A DNA stretch of 64,000 bases, from positions 37,434-101,433 of the forward strand of contig CACYGI010000006.1 of NCBI GenBank assembly GCA_902773925.1, written 5' to 3'. Positions 52,634-62,275 of this stretch are shown in pieces (positions within the stretch are counted from its first letter, which is position 1; each line of letters opens with the position of its first letter). The DNA comes from an uncultured Bacteroidia bacterium (GTDB lineage: Bacteria > Bacteroidota > Bacteroidia > Bacteroidales > UBA932). The position numbers and the translations under genes were made by a program. The notes under the pieces are model-generated. The model ran no database searches. It was not told where the DNA came from and saw only the letters and a list, made by a program, of their open reading frames with translations.

Positions 52634-55588
52634 ATGAAAAAGACACTGACACTTTTGACGGTTCTGCTGCTGACGACCTTCGCCGCACTCGCCCAGACTA
52701 TGCCGACGGGCGGTGTGAAGGGAACGGTGGTCAACCGTCAGGGACGCATTCCCATCGCCGGCGCCGAGATCACGCTCCTCCAGAAAGGCGTGACGATCGA
52801 AACTTGCACCACGGCGCAGGATGGTACCTTCCTGATCGAGGGACTCGCCGACGGCATTTACGATATGATCGTCAATGCCGAAGAATTCATCCAGTCCAGA
52901 GTTTTCGTGACCGTGGACAAGGGATTTATCAAGGACATGTTCTTCATCTCGATGACGGCCGAACGCGTGGTTACGATCACCGACGAGGACGTCGTTTCGG
53001 ACCTGGATATGGCCGACGCGAGCTACTCGGACAATCCTACGATTATGTTTGACGCCAACGATGTCTTCTCCAGCGTCGCGGGATACGGCTTCAGCTCCGT
53101 CCGTTTCAAGAACAGGGGCTACAACAGCGAATCCAACGACGTGCTGCTGGCGGGCATCAAGCTCAACGACGCGATTACGGGTTATTCGCCCTACTCTCTC
53201 TGGTCCGGCCTGAATGAGGCTATGCGCGCGAAGGAGACCACGCTCGGTCTGGATCCGCACTTCACCTCGCTCGGCCGCTACAACGGCGTGACCAACATCC
53301 TCGCTACGCCGTACAACGTGCGCAAGGGCTGGCGTTTCAGCGCACTGAGCAACAGCGCCCTCTACCGTATGCGACTGATGGCCTCCTACTCCTCCGGAGA
53401 AATGGACAACGGCATCTCCTACGCCTTCAACGTTTCCGCCCGCCTGGGCGGCAATGACTGGGTGAAGGGCGTTTACTACCGTTCTTTCTCCTACTATGCA
53501 GGTATTTCGAAGAACTTCGATGACGTCCACCGCCTTTCGCTGGTGACCTTTGCCGCGCCGGGCGAGCGCGGAGCGCAGAATGCTTCGACGCAGGAGGTTT
53601 ATGACCTGATGGGCGACAATATGTACAACTCGAACTGGGGCTACCAGGCCGGCAAGATGCGCAATTCGCGCGTCCGCCGCACCTTCGAGCCCGTAACGCT
53701 GCTCGAGCACGTCTATACGCCCAATGATTCGTTCGAATCGGGCATCACGATCCTCTGGCGCACCGGCAAGAACGGCTACTCGGCACTCGACTGGTATGAT
53801 GCGCCCGACCCGCGCCCGGACTACTACCGCAACCTGCCGAGCTACGCCTATATGGAGGATGACGACTACGGCCGCCTCAACCACGACAAGTATGACTGGG
53901 CTTACGAGATGTGGTCGCAGCACGGCAAGCCGTACGACAGATACCAGCACATCGACTGGGACCATCTCTATGACGTCAACCGCGCTACGACGGACGGCCG
54001 TTCCAAATACGCCCTCGAGGAGCGCCACGTGGACCAGAACGACATAAATATCGCAGCCCACTTCTACAAGCGTTTCTCCAACCGCTATATGCTGCGCTCA
54101 GGTTTCTTCGGTCGCTATGACAAGGCGCGCAACTATAAGAAGATGAAAGATCTTCTGGGCGGTGATTATTTCCTCAACGTGGACCAGTTTGCAGAGCGTG
54201 ACCACGCCGCTTCCGAGGCAATGGCGCAAAACGACCTGGATTATTTCCTCGCCAACGGCGAAGCGCAGAAGATCCGCCAGGGCGACCTCTACGGCTACAA
54301 CTACAACGCCGTGGTGCGTTACACCTTCCTCTGGATTGACAATGACTTCGATTTCGGCCGCTTCAAGCTCAATTTCGGCCTTTCGCAGGGTTACAATTCG
54401 CTCTGGCGCGAGGGTCTCTACCGCAAGGGCCTCTTCGCAGGTCTGGACGACAACGGCAAGGAGATCGTGTATAAGGGCGAGGTCCTGACTCGCTACGATG
54501 CCCAGGGCAATCCGGTCACCTCCAAGGGTATGTCGGAGATCCAGCACTTCTACACCTTCGCATTCAAGACCAATGCTTCTTATATTATAGGTAGCAACCA
54601 CCGCATTGCAGCCAACGTCGGTTATTTCTCTGATGCACCGACTTTCAACCAGACGTTTATTTCGGCCCGCACGCGCAATACGATCAACCCCAACCTGACC
54701 AATATGCGCACCTTCACCTCCGATATTACCTATCAGTATAACGGCAACGGCGTCAACGCCCGCGTTACCGCTTTCCATACGCAGATCGTGGACAAGTGCG
54801 ACGTGACGAGCTTCTATGATGACTCGCAGAAGTCTTACACCAATTTCGCGATGAGTAAGATCGACCAGCAGCATATCGGCGTGGAGGCGGGTATCCGCGT
54901 TCCGCTGTGGCTCCAGGGTCTGACCGCTTCGGCTGTCTTGAGCTATGGCGACTACACCTACAACTCCACTCCGATGGTGACGCAGACTATCGACAACAGC
55001 GCCGAGCTGGTAATCGACAACCAGCCCGTGAAGTACTGGCAGTCGCATCCCATCTATAAGCAGGAGAAGATGGATGACGGTTCGATCTACTATCCGGTCG
55101 ATAGTGACGGCAATTATATCGTCGAAAAGACCGTCCAGCACTATGTGGAGGGCACTCCCCAGATCGCTGCGGCTCTCGCCCTTAATTACCGCACCAATTC
55201 GTACTGGTTCTTCGAAGTGAACGCCCAGTATTTCGACAAGTCATATCTGGATATGAACCCGCTCTACCGCACTGAGATGGCCTGCGCCGGCCCGGACGGT
55301 ATCATCACTCCGCAGGAGATCACCTATATGGCCTCCCAGATCCGTCTGCCGTCCCAGTTCCTGCTCAATGCGAGCGTCGGCAAGTCCTGGTATATCAAGC
55401 GCACTTACAATATAGGTTTCTCGCTTGAGCTCAAGAATATCCTCAACAACCGCGACGTCATCACGGGCGGCTACGAGCAGACGCGCCTTATCACGAGCGA
55501 CAATTACGACCGCTACTATAAGTTCGATCCGAAGTACTTCTATATGAGCGGCTTCAATTATATGTTGAACATTTATTTCAGATTCTAA
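52634..55588 (+). CDS. TonB-dependent receptor
   Basis: 984 residues. Signal peptide MKKTLTLLTVLLLTTFAALAQ, a carboxypeptidase-regulatory-like domain (GGVKGTVVNRQGRIPIAGAEITLL, about 25-110), plug (FDANDVFSSVAGYGFSSVRFKNRGYNSESNDVLLAGIKLND) and a 22-strand-type barrel ending GFNYMLNIYFRF, the aromatic terminus recognised by BAM. It lacks the SusC signature and no SusD gene is present. Its operon partners suggest that it imports nucleic-acid fragments or nucleotides, instead of glycans. It begins five bases after the EEP gene. Confidence 0.9.
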   Translation: MKKTLTLLTVLLLTTFAALAQTMPTGGVKGTVVNRQGRIPIAGAEITLLQKGVTIETCTTAQDGTFLIEGLADGIYDMIVNAEEFIQSRVFVTVDKGFIKDMFFISMTAERVVTITDEDVVSDLDMADASYSDNPTIMFDANDVFSSVAGYGFSSVRFKNRGYNSESNDVLLAGIKLNDAITGYSPYSLWSGLNEAMRAKETTLGLDPHFTSLGRYNGVTNILATPYNVRKGWRFSALSNSALYRMRLMASYSSGEMDNGISYAFNVSARLGGNDWVKGVYYRSFSYYAGISKNFDDVHRLSLVTFAAPGERGAQNASTQEVYDLMGDNMYNSNWGYQAGKMRNSRVRRTFEPVTLLEHVYTPNDSFESGITILWRTGKNGYSALDWYDAPDPRPDYYRNLPSYAYMEDDDYGRLNHDKYDWAYEMWSQHGKPYDRYQHIDWDHLYDVNRATTDGRSKYALEERHVDQNDINIAAHFYKRFSNRYMLRSGFFGRYDKARNYKKMKDLLGGDYFLNVDQFAERDHAASEAMAQNDLDYFLANGEAQKIRQGDLYGYNYNAVVRYTFLWIDNDFDFGRFKLNFGLSQGYNSLWREGLYRKGLFAGLDDNGKEIVYKGEVLTRYDAQGNPVTSKGMSEIQHFYTFAFKTNASYIIGSNHRIAANVGYFSDAPTFNQTFISARTRNTINPNLTNMRTFTSDITYQYNGNGVNARVTAFHTQIVDKCDVTSFYDDSQKSYTNFAMSKIDQQHIGVEAGIRVPLWLQGLTASAVLSYGDYTYNSTPMVTQTIDNSAELVIDNQPVKYWQSHPIYKQEKMDDGSIYYPVDSDGNYIVEKTVQHYVEGTPQIAAALALNYRTNSYWFFEVNAQYFDKSYLDMNPLYRTEMACAGPDGIITPQEITYMASQIRLPSQFLLNASVGKSWYIKRTYNIGFSLELKNILNNRDVITGGYEQTRLITSDNYDRYYKFDPKYFYMSGFNYMLNIYFRF

Positions 55589-55592
55589 GGCT

Positions 55593-56684
55593 ATGAAAAA
55601 GATTTTAATTATCGCATCAGCCCTGTTTCTGCTGGGCGCCTGCACGTCCCTCAAGGATGAATTCACGCCTGTTTTCACGTTCAATTATCCCGAACCCGCT
55701 GCCGAACAGGGCGAGACTCTAGTGCCCAATATGACCGTAGCCGAGGTTGCGGGCCTCTACAAGACCGGCCCGGTCGATATCCGCCGGGAGCTGATTCTCG
55801 AAGGTGTCGTCTCGACTACCGACCAGCCCGGCAATTTCTACAAGACGCTTTATATCCAGGACGAGACTGGCGGTATCGAGCTCAAGATGGGCCGCAACGG
55901 TCTCTACAATGATTATCCTCTCGGCCAGCATCTCTATGTCAGGCTCAATGGCCTTACCGTCGGTATGTACGGCAAGAACAACAGCGGCAACGGTATGATC
56001 GGCATCGGTTTTACCGACCCTACGGGCGACTACGAGACTGCATTCCTGGAGAATAAGCTTCTTATAGACCGCCACGTCATAAAGGTCAAGGGTTCCGTCC
56101 TTACGCCTCCCGAGCCGGTGGTGGTCACCGAGATGGAGCTTCCCTACAAGAATTCCACCCAGAAGACCAATCATTTCCTCGGCAAGTACGTCACCCTCAA
56201 GGGGCTTAAGTATGCCGACGAGACTTTCGTGCTGCTGTATCTGGATTCGAAGCAGGATACCAAGTCATATACCAACCGCGTCTTCCTCTCCCCTTCGAAC
56301 GTTCCGGGCGATCCTACGGCCGGCATAACGACCTGGGCTATGTCCAAGGAGAAGATGACCGAGTATCTGACCTCAGGTCGCTGGGATGCTTTCCGCGTGG
56401 GCAGCGGCAACAATTACACGGGCAAGACTCTGGGCGACTATCGTGAGGACGGTTCATACCCCGGCGTCGAGAAGGCTGCTTATTCGGTGAGCCAGTATTT
56501 CAAGATGGGCAATACGACTATCCAGCTTCGCACGAGCGGTTATTGCAAGTTCGCGGATCTGGAGATTCCCGAGTCCGTGCTGAACGGCACCGCTACGGTC
56601 GATCTGACCGGCATCCTGACTCTCTACCAGGGCAACCTGCAGTTCACGATCAACGATATCAGCGATATCAAGGTGAATGAATAG
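55593..56684 (+). CDS. DUF5689-like OB-fold lipoprotein
   Basis: 363 residues; lipoprotein signal MKKILIIASALFLLGAC. ELILEGVVSTTDQPGNFYKTLYIQDETGGIELKMG (about 69-105) and QHLYVRLNGLTVGMYG are the OB-like DUF5689 pattern found next to TonB receptors in Bacteroidota. A C-terminal part (VDLTGILTLYQGNLQFTINDISDIKV) repeats the OB logic (a YgiW/TNase-like barrel strand order). It probably sits on the receptor as the SusD substitute. It is the last gene of the operon, followed by a strong terminator. Confidence 0.82.
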   Translation: MKKILIIASALFLLGACTSLKDEFTPVFTFNYPEPAAEQGETLVPNMTVAEVAGLYKTGPVDIRRELILEGVVSTTDQPGNFYKTLYIQDETGGIELKMGRNGLYNDYPLGQHLYVRLNGLTVGMYGKNNSGNGMIGIGFTDPTGDYETAFLENKLLIDRHVIKVKGSVLTPPEPVVVTEMELPYKNSTQKTNHFLGKYVTLKGLKYADETFVLLYLDSKQDTKSYTNRVFLSPSNVPGDPTAGITTWAMSKEKMTEYLTSGRWDAFRVGSGNNYTGKTLGDYREDGSYPGVEKAAYSVSQYFKMGNTTIQLRTSGYCKFADLEIPESVLNGTATVDLTGILTLYQGNLQFTINDISDIKVNE

Positions 56685-56704
56685 AAAGCGTAGCTGCGCA
56701 AACA

Positions 56705-56736
56705 AAAAGCCGGTTCCATAAAGGACCGGCTTTTTT
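56705..56736. terminator. Bidirectional terminator after the nuclease/TonB operon
   Basis: AAAAAGCCGGT and ACCGGCTTTTTT form a 10-bp-plus stem with loop TCCATAAAGG. It separates the rightward operon from leftward DUF3467/rny. Confidence 0.92.
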
Positions 56737-56750
56737 GTTTTGAGCAATAG

Positions 56751-57053
56751 TCAGGCTTCGCCCTTGAAACCCATAGGGGGCGTGAAGGGAGTGGTGTTGT
56801 CGCGCAGACGGATCTCGCCGAACTGGCTCTCGTAGCGCTGCACATTGTCCATAAGGGCCTTGAGCAGGCGCTTGGTGTGCTCGGGAGTCATAATGACACG
56901 GCCGCCGACCGAAGGCTTGGCCATACCGGGAAGCATCTGGACGAAGTCCAGCGTAAACTCACTCGGCGAATGTGAAATAATCGCCAGATTGGAATAGATA
57001 CCGCGCGCAATCTCCGGGCGCAACTCGATATCGATTTTCTTCTCTTCTGCCAT
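56751..57053 (-). CDS. DUF3467 protein
   Basis: 100 residues, the family's normal size. Conserved pattern IELRPEIARGIYSNLAIISHSPSEFTLDF and GRVIMTPEHTKRLLKALMDNVQRYE. Function unknown. It lies nine bases after rny on the same strand, so a link to RNA metabolism is possible but unproven. Confidence 0.9.
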   Translation of the reverse strand: MAEEKKIDIELRPEIARGIYSNLAIISHSPSEFTLDFVQMLPGMAKPSVGGRVIMTPEHTKRLLKALMDNVQRYESQFGEIRLRDNTTPFTPPMGFKGEA

Positions 57054-57062
57054 AGTTGTCGA

Positions 57063-58604
57063 TTATTTAGCGAATGCGACGGCACGGGTCTCACGGATAA
57101 CTGTGATCTTGATCTGGCCCGGATAAACCATCTCATCCTGGATTTTCTTTGCAATCTCAGTCGAAAGCTCCTCGCACTGCTTGTCGGTGACATCCTCGGC
57201 GCCGACGATGACGCGAAGCTCGCGACCGGCCTGGATAGCATAGGTCTTGGTAACGCCGGGATACGAGAGAGCGATCTCCTCCATATCCTTGAGGCGCTTG
57301 AGATAAGACTCGATGACCTCGCGGCGGGCACCCGGACGTGCGCCCGAAATGGCATCGCCCACGAGCACCAGCGGAGCGATGAGCGACGTCATCTCGACCT
57401 CCTCGTGGTGAGCGCCGATGGCATTGCAGACCTCCGGCTTCTCCTTGTACTTCTCCGCCAGCTTCATACCCAGCAGAGCGTGCGGCAGCTCCGGATCCTC
57501 GTCCGAGACCTTGCCTATATCGTGCAGCAGACCTGCGCGCTTGGCAATCTTGGTATTGAGACCGAGCTCGGCAGCCATCGTGGCGCAAATATTTGCGACC
57601 TCGCGCGAGTGCTGGAGCAGATTCTGTCCGTAGGACGAACGATACTTCATACGGCCGATGAGCCTGACAAGCTCTACGTGCAGGCCGTGGATGCCCAGGT
57701 CGATGCAGGTGCGCTTACCGGTCTCCATAATCTCCTCTTCGAGCTGCTTCTGGACCTTGGCTACGACCTCCTCGATGCGTGCCGGATGGATACGGCCGTC
57801 GGTCACGAGCTGGTGAAGCGCCAGGCGGGCCACCTCGCGGCGGACCGGATCGAACGACGAGAGGAGGATGGCCTCAGGCGTATCATCTACGACAATCTCG
57901 ACACCCGTTGCGGCCTCGAGCGCGCGGATATTACGACCCTCGCGTCCGATGATGCGGCCCTTGATCTCATCACTTTCGATATTGAATACCGTGACGGCAT
58001 TCTCAATGGCGGTCTCGGGAGCCATTCGCTGGATGGTATTGATAACGATACGCTTGGCCTCCTTGCCGGCGGTCAGGCGCGCCTCGTCGATCACGTCATT
58101 GATGTAGGCCTGCGCCTGCGACTGAGCCTCCGAGCGCATTGTCTCGACAAGCTGGTTGCGGGCCTCCTCGGCCGTCATCGCCGCAACTTCCTCGAGCTTG
58201 ACGATGACCTGCTCGCGCAGCTTCTCATACTCTTCGCTCTTCTTGGCGGCAATCTCCGTCTGGACCTTGAGATTTTCACGCATCGTCTCGACCTCACGTG
58301 ATTTGCGTCCAAGTTCGGAATTCTGCTGGTTGATCTGCATCTCGCGCTGCTTGAGGCGATTTTCCGCCTGCTGCATCTGCGCGTTCTTTTCATTGATAAA
58401 TGTCTCGTGCTCGCTCTTGAGCTGCAGGAATTTCTCCTTGGCCTGGAAAATCTTTTCCTTCTTGATGCTCTCTCCTTCCTGCTCGGCCGCCTTGACGATC
58501 TGGTCAGCCTTCTTGCGAAGTGCCGTACGCTGAAGGATGTACATCACGCCCACGCTCACGAGGGCAGTTACTATGACTGCGATGATAATGATTGTTATGC
58601 TCAT
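57063..58604 (-). CDS. rny: Ribonuclease Y
   Basis: 513 residues. Membrane-anchored endoribonuclease that starts mRNA decay. N-terminal membrane helix ([20 protein letters not shown]), long coiled coil (about 30-170, [22 protein letters not shown]), KH domain ([26 protein letters not shown]) and HD domain ([29 protein letters not shown]). All catalytic His-Asp residues are present. Confidence 0.96.
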   Translation of the reverse strand: MSITIIIIAVIVTALVSVGVMYILQRTALRKKADQIVKAAEQEGESIKKEKIFQAKEKFLQLKSEHETFINEKNAQMQQAENRLKQREMQINQQNSELGRKSREVETMRENLKVQTEIAAKKSEEYEKLREQVIVKLEEVAAMTAEEARNQLVETMRSEAQSQAQAYINDVIDEARLTAGKEAKRIVINTIQRMAPETAIENAVTVFNIESDEIKGRIIGREGRNIRALEAATGVEIVVDDTPEAILLSSFDPVRREVARLALHQLVTDGRIHPARIEEVVAKVQKQLEEEIMETGKRTCIDLGIHGLHVELVRLIGRMKYRSSYGQNLLQHSREVANICATMAAELGLNTKIAKRAGLLHDIGKVSDEDPELPHALLGMKLAEKYKEKPEVCNAIGAHHEEVEMTSLIAPLVLVGDAISGARPGARREVIESYLKRLKDMEEIALSYPGVTKTYAIQAGRELRVIVGAEDVTDKQCEELSTEIAKKIQDEMVYPGQIKITVIRETRAVAFAK

Positions 58605-58686
58605 ATAAAGTGTCTGTATAAAAGTCCAATCTGTCTTCCAGACACTTGCAATCGAATAAATAGCCGCCAGCCCGCGTTATTATCAA

Positions 58687-58707
58687 AAATCTTTATAATA
58701 AAGATTT
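58687..58707 (-). terminator. AT-rich hairpin upstream of rny
   Basis: A perfect 9-bp stem AAATCTTTA/TAAAGATTT with a 3-base loop, followed on the minus strand by TTG and AT-rich sequence. It lies at the 3' side of the candidate small RNA and may end it. Confidence 0.5.
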
Positions 58708-58709
58708 GA

Positions 58710-58835
58710 GCTCCGGTATATGCGTCTCAGACTTCCAACGTCCAATATAATTGAATCCCCCGAAGGGTCACCCAGGCCTGTCTTCAACGACCGAGTTGGC
58801 TCGATTAAGTTTTAAGTGTTGATTTTGGCAAATTA
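58710..58835 (-). ncRNA. Candidate small RNA, possibly 6S-like, between zapA and rny
   Basis: The 236-base gap between zapA and rny holds no ORF. Read on the minus strand it contains a strong CCC-TTCG-GGG hairpin, paired outer segments (AGAC...GTCT) and the hairpin at 58687-58707 at its end. Location directly downstream of zapA is where 6S RNA lies in many bacteria, and a 6S family is known in Bacteroidota. I cannot fold it or compare it here, so the identity is a guess from position. Confidence 0.4.
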
Positions 58836-58840
58836 GCGGG

Positions 58841-59134
58841 CTAACGGCTAAGCAGATACTCTTCGAGCTGTATATCAAGGTCCTTCAGCTGCTGGAAGAC
58901 TCCTTCGGAATCCCCGTTGTAGCGTCGCTGCAGGTCTATAAGCTTCTTTTCTTCTCCAAGTAAAATAACGCTCAGCACATCGCACATATCCACATTCTCA
59001 TACCGGTCTGTTACCTCCGCCACCATCTCCCCGATCCTCTCGGCCGCCATGCGCACCACTTCCTCGTCGTCCCGGTCTATCGTCAGGGGAAACTCCTTCC
59101 CCGCTATCTTGATCGAAATGTTCTGCTGCTCCAT
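58841..59134 (-). CDS. zapA: Cell division protein ZapA
   Basis: 97 residues. ISIKIAGKEFPLTIDRDDEEVVRMAAERI followed by the coiled-coil helix is the ZapA pattern; it binds and cross-links FtsZ filaments. It follows a ZapB-like coiled-coil gene by three bases. Confidence 0.9.
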   Translation of the reverse strand: MEQQNISIKIAGKEFPLTIDRDDEEVVRMAAERIGEMVAEVTDRYENVDMCDVLSVILLGEEKKLIDLQRRYNGDSEGVFQQLKDLDIQLEEYLLSR

Positions 59135-59137
59135 AAC

Positions 59138-59425
59138 CTACTCTCCCAGCATCTCCATGCATTTGTCAACATCTTTGATCAACCGTGCGATCTTACGTTT
59201 GGCCTCGGACTTGTCGCCCCCGGCTCCCGTAAATGCTAAAGTCAATTGCAAGTTGTCCAGTTTCTGTTTCTGTTGTTTAAGCTTTTCTTCTTTATCTGAC
59301 AAATCGGCACGGCAGGCTTCCAACTGCGCAGCGAGGGTCTCGTTCTGTCCCCGAAGCGTCTCGTAACGGGAGATCAGAGTCGCGATCTTCGTTTTAAGTC
59401 CTTCTACGATGCCATTCTCGTCCAT
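59138..59425 (-). CDS. ZapB-like coiled-coil protein
   Basis: 95 residues from the ATG at 59425 (MDENGIVEGLKTKIATLISRYE). Residues 15-65 form a continuous coiled coil (LRGQNETLAAQLEACRADLSDKEEKLKQQKQKLDNL). It lies immediately upstream of zapA and has the size and shape of ZapB, though sequence similarity cannot be judged here. An earlier in-frame ATG (59476) lies before the promoter TACTTTTG and overlaps the 5'-nucleotidase gene. Confidence 0.75.
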   Translation of the reverse strand: MDENGIVEGLKTKIATLISRYETLRGQNETLAAQLEACRADLSDKEEKLKQQKQKLDNLQLTLAFTGAGGDKSEAKRKIARLIKDVDKCMEMLGE

Positions 59426-59444
59426 TTGTCCTGTTATTGTTCTA

Positions 59445-59452
59445 CAAAAGTA
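59445..59452 (-). promoter_or_regulatory. -7 box of the zapB-like/zapA operon
   Basis: Minus strand TACTTTTG, 19 bases before the start at 59425 and just after the upstream gene's stop codon. Confidence 0.6.
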
Positions 59453-59457
59453 ATAAT

Positions 59458-61089
59458 TTATTTTACAAAACGCCAATTATCTGCCTTATGCGGAGTGTAT
59501 TCGCCTTTGGCTGAGAGATATTCGCGCAGCAAGGTGCGGACCTCGCCGTATTCAGCCAGCGGCTCGATCGTGTCCGGATCGATGCCCGCCCCGTCGCGAA
59601 GCAGATATCCGCCGCCGTTCACGCGGTAAGAATTGATCGCCACGGTATATTCCCGCTCCGGATCGAACTTGCTGCCGTCAGCCATCGAAGTGATGCTCAC
59701 CCGCCGTCCTTTGGCCGCCTTGCGGTTGACGCGATATTTGATGCCCGCCGCCGAATCGTAATTGTACGTGGGGCCCTCACCTGCAATCTGGTTGCCGTAG
59801 GAGAATTCGAGGTAATCCCGGATCTGCCGGCCGGTCATCGTGATCGTGACCAGCTTGTTTTCGAAACGGTAGAGCTCCGTCACATCTGCCTGCGTCAGCA
59901 CGCCCGGGGCGATGAATCCACGGGTCGTAAGCGGTGCGGTAAATGAAACGTCCGCGCCGGTCGCCTCCAGCTGCACTTCGTGGATGAGCGTCAAATATGC
60001 CGAAGGCTTTTCGAGACTCACATCGAAACGGATGGTGTCCATGATGGTGCAGACCGGCAGGTCTGCAAATGAATCCACTGCGGCATAATGGCTGCTGAAG
60101 CGCTCTTCGAACGCTGCCGAGGGCTCGACGTCGGAGAGATTGAATACATCTCCCTCGACTATCTTGCGCCGCACTTCGCCGTCCTTGACCAGGAACTTGA
60201 CTACGGCAACGTTGATGTTGCGGGCCTTGTTGCCTGCATCAAGCAGGACGATGGGGCCGTTGGGATTGTAGGGCGCGTCGGGCACCACCTTATGGTCGTG
60301 GCTGCACAGGACTACATCCACTCCGCGCAGCGTGCGTGCGAGGTAGAGGCCTTCGTTCTCGATATCCGGGCCGCTGCCATCTCCCCTGCCGCTATGGATG
60401 GCCAGCACCGTGACGTGCGGCCGATGCGCCGCCTGAACGCTGTCCACCATCTGCTGTGCGATGTCGGAAATGATGCTGAACTCCATTCCGTACCAGAGCG
60501 AGTCGCTGAGCCAGTTGCCGATATTGGCATTGGTCATACCGATGACGGCGATGCGGATGCCGTCGCGGTCGATCATCGTGTAATCATCGAAATACGGGAG
60601 GCCTGCCTCTTCGCCTTCGCCGGTGCGGATCGCATTTGCCGCCAGGTAAGGCTTGCCAAGGTCGCGGCGGACTCGGTCATATACAGCGTGGCCGGTCTCG
60701 ATGTCGTGGTTGCCGACCACGTAAGCGTCGTAGCCGATGTATTTTGTCATCGAGGCGAAAATATGCTCCGAGACGGTATCCACGTAATTGTAGTAGTAGG
60801 ATGCCATATCGCCCTGGTAGGCGTCGCCGAGATCCAGGACGATCGGGTTTTTGCCGTTGGCGCGGACATTTTCTATGAATGTGGCTACGCGCGCGAGCGA
60901 AGACTTGTGCCTCTCCTCACCGCGGTAACCTTTCTCGAAGTATGCGCCGTGGACATCGCCGGTCGCGCAGATTACGACTTCGTAAGAGCCGTCGCGCAGC
61001 TCAGCCGAGCTGAAAGCGAGCCTGTACACGCCATAGCCTATGGCGCCGCAGGCCAATAAGATGCAGACGATTGCAAGTTTAGTTTTCAT
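59458..61089 (-). CDS. 5'-nucleotidase/UshA-family metallophosphatase
   Basis: 543 residues. N-terminal hydrophobic helix (MKTKLAIVCILLACGAIGYG) exports or anchors it. Calcineurin-like metal site motifs: ATGDVHGAYF, LDLGDAYQGD, VVGNHDIE, LAIHSGRGD and CSHDHKVV. The C-terminal 5'-nucleotidase domain has ITMTGRQIRDYLEFSYG and YTVAINSYRVNGGGYL, which form the nucleoside-binding half. It would release nucleosides and phosphate from nucleotides in the periplasm. It overlaps the symporter gene by 11 bases and so is translationally linked to it. Confidence 0.9.
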   Translation of the reverse strand: MKTKLAIVCILLACGAIGYGVYRLAFSSAELRDGSYEVVICATGDVHGAYFEKGYRGEERHKSSLARVATFIENVRANGKNPIVLDLGDAYQGDMASYYYNYVDTVSEHIFASMTKYIGYDAYVVGNHDIETGHAVYDRVRRDLGKPYLAANAIRTGEGEEAGLPYFDDYTMIDRDGIRIAVIGMTNANIGNWLSDSLWYGMEFSIISDIAQQMVDSVQAAHRPHVTVLAIHSGRGDGSGPDIENEGLYLARTLRGVDVVLCSHDHKVVPDAPYNPNGPIVLLDAGNKARNINVAVVKFLVKDGEVRRKIVEGDVFNLSDVEPSAAFEERFSSHYAAVDSFADLPVCTIMDTIRFDVSLEKPSAYLTLIHEVQLEATGADVSFTAPLTTRGFIAPGVLTQADVTELYRFENKLVTITMTGRQIRDYLEFSYGNQIAGEGPTYNYDSAAGIKYRVNRKAAKGRRVSITSMADGSKFDPEREYTVAINSYRVNGGGYLLRDGAGIDPDTIEPLAEYGEVRTLLREYLSAKGEYTPHKADNWRFVK

Positions 61090-62269
61090 CCTTCGATTCT
61101 TTAGGATTCTTGAATTTAATGGTGTTGACGATCATCGAGATGGCGCCGTCGCCGGTAACGTTGCCGGCCGTGCCGAAGCTGTCCATCGCGATGTAGAGAG
61201 CAATCATCAGGCCCTGCATATTGGAGTCGAAGCCGAGCATCGAGGCGAGCAGGCCCAGAGATGCCATTATCGCGCCTCCGGGGACGCCTGGTGCCGCGAC
61301 CATCGTTATGCCGAGCATCAGGATAAATCCGAAATACGTTGAGAAGCTGACGTCCTGACCCATACTCATCGAGATGGCCAGCGCGCAGGCTACGATCTTG
61401 AGGATGCTGCACGAGAGATGAATCGTCGCGCACAGGGGGACGGTGAAATCAGCCACTTCGCTGCGTACGCCGTTCTTCTTGGTCTGCGCCAGGGTGACGG
61501 GGATCGTGGCAGCCGAAGATTGCGTACCGAGAGCCGTCACGTAGGCAGGAAGCATCGTCACGAGGGCCTTGATGGGCCGCTTGCGGGCGATGGCTCCGGC
61601 GATGCAGAACTGGAGTACCAGGAAGGTGACGTGCATCGCGAAGATGATCAGTATGATCTTGACGAACATACCAAGTACCGGGGCCACCCTGCCTTCGGCA
61701 CCCATCTGGAGGAATATGCCGAAGATGAAGAAGGGCAGCAGCGGGATGATGACCTTGTGGATGACGCGATATACCACGTCACGGAAGTCTATCATCACGT
61801 CCTTCAGCGCGTGTCCCTTGATATGTATCATCGACAGGCCCAGCAGGAATGCCATTATAAGGGCCGTCATAACGCTCATTAACGGTGGCATATCGATGGT
61901 GAAGAACGGCTCGAGTCCTCCCGCCATTTCGACGTTGCCCAGTGCGGCGAGGGACTTCACAAGGTAGCGGGGATAGACCCAGCTGCATATCGCGTAGGAG
62001 AAGGTGCCTGCCAGTACCGTCGAGAAATATGCAAGTGCCGTGGTGATAGCGAGCAGCCGGCCGGCCCCGCGCCCCAGCTCCGCTATGCCGGGAGCTATTA
62101 GACCGATGATCAGCAGCGGGATAAAGAGTCCCAGGAAGTTGCTGAAGATGCCGTTGAATGTCAGGGCCGTGCGTACCGCCCATTGCGGAAAGAAGAATGA
62201 GCAGCCTATACCCAGAGCTATCGCGATAATAACTTTAGGCAGCAGGCCTATCTTAACCTTTTTGCCCAT
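61079..62269 (-). CDS. Dicarboxylate/amino acid:cation symporter (DAACS family)
   Basis: 396 residues of the GltP/SstT/DctA fold with about eight membrane helices and two re-entrant loops: GTQSSAATIPVTLAQTKKNGV carries the serine-rich hairpin, and FTVPLCATIHLSC and TMVAAPGVPGGAIMASLG the conserved TM7-HP2 segments. Substrates could be glutamate, serine/threonine or C4-dicarboxylates. It precedes the 5'-nucleotidase gene and follows the lyase gene by six bases, making a three-gene leftward operon. Confidence 0.92.
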   Translation of the reverse strand: MGKKVKIGLLPKVIIAIALGIGCSFFFPQWAVRTALTFNGIFSNFLGLFIPLLIIGLIAPGIAELGRGAGRLLAITTALAYFSTVLAGTFSYAICSWVYPRYLVKSLAALGNVEMAGGLEPFFTIDMPPLMSVMTALIMAFLLGLSMIHIKGHALKDVMIDFRDVVYRVIHKVIIPLLPFFIFGIFLQMGAEGRVAPVLGMFVKIILIIFAMHVTFLVLQFCIAGAIARKRPIKALVTMLPAYVTALGTQSSAATIPVTLAQTKKNGVRSEVADFTVPLCATIHLSCSILKIVACALAISMSMGQDVSFSTYFGFILMLGITMVAAPGVPGGAIMASLGLLASMLGFDSNMQGLMIALYIAMDSFGTAGNVTGDGAISMIVNTIKFKNPKESKDEN

Positions 62270-62275
62270 AAGTAT

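Noticed and set aside
52607..55141. Long minus-strand frames opposite the TonB receptor
   Set aside because: Shadows of the receptor gene; low-information Val/Ile/Arg-rich translations.
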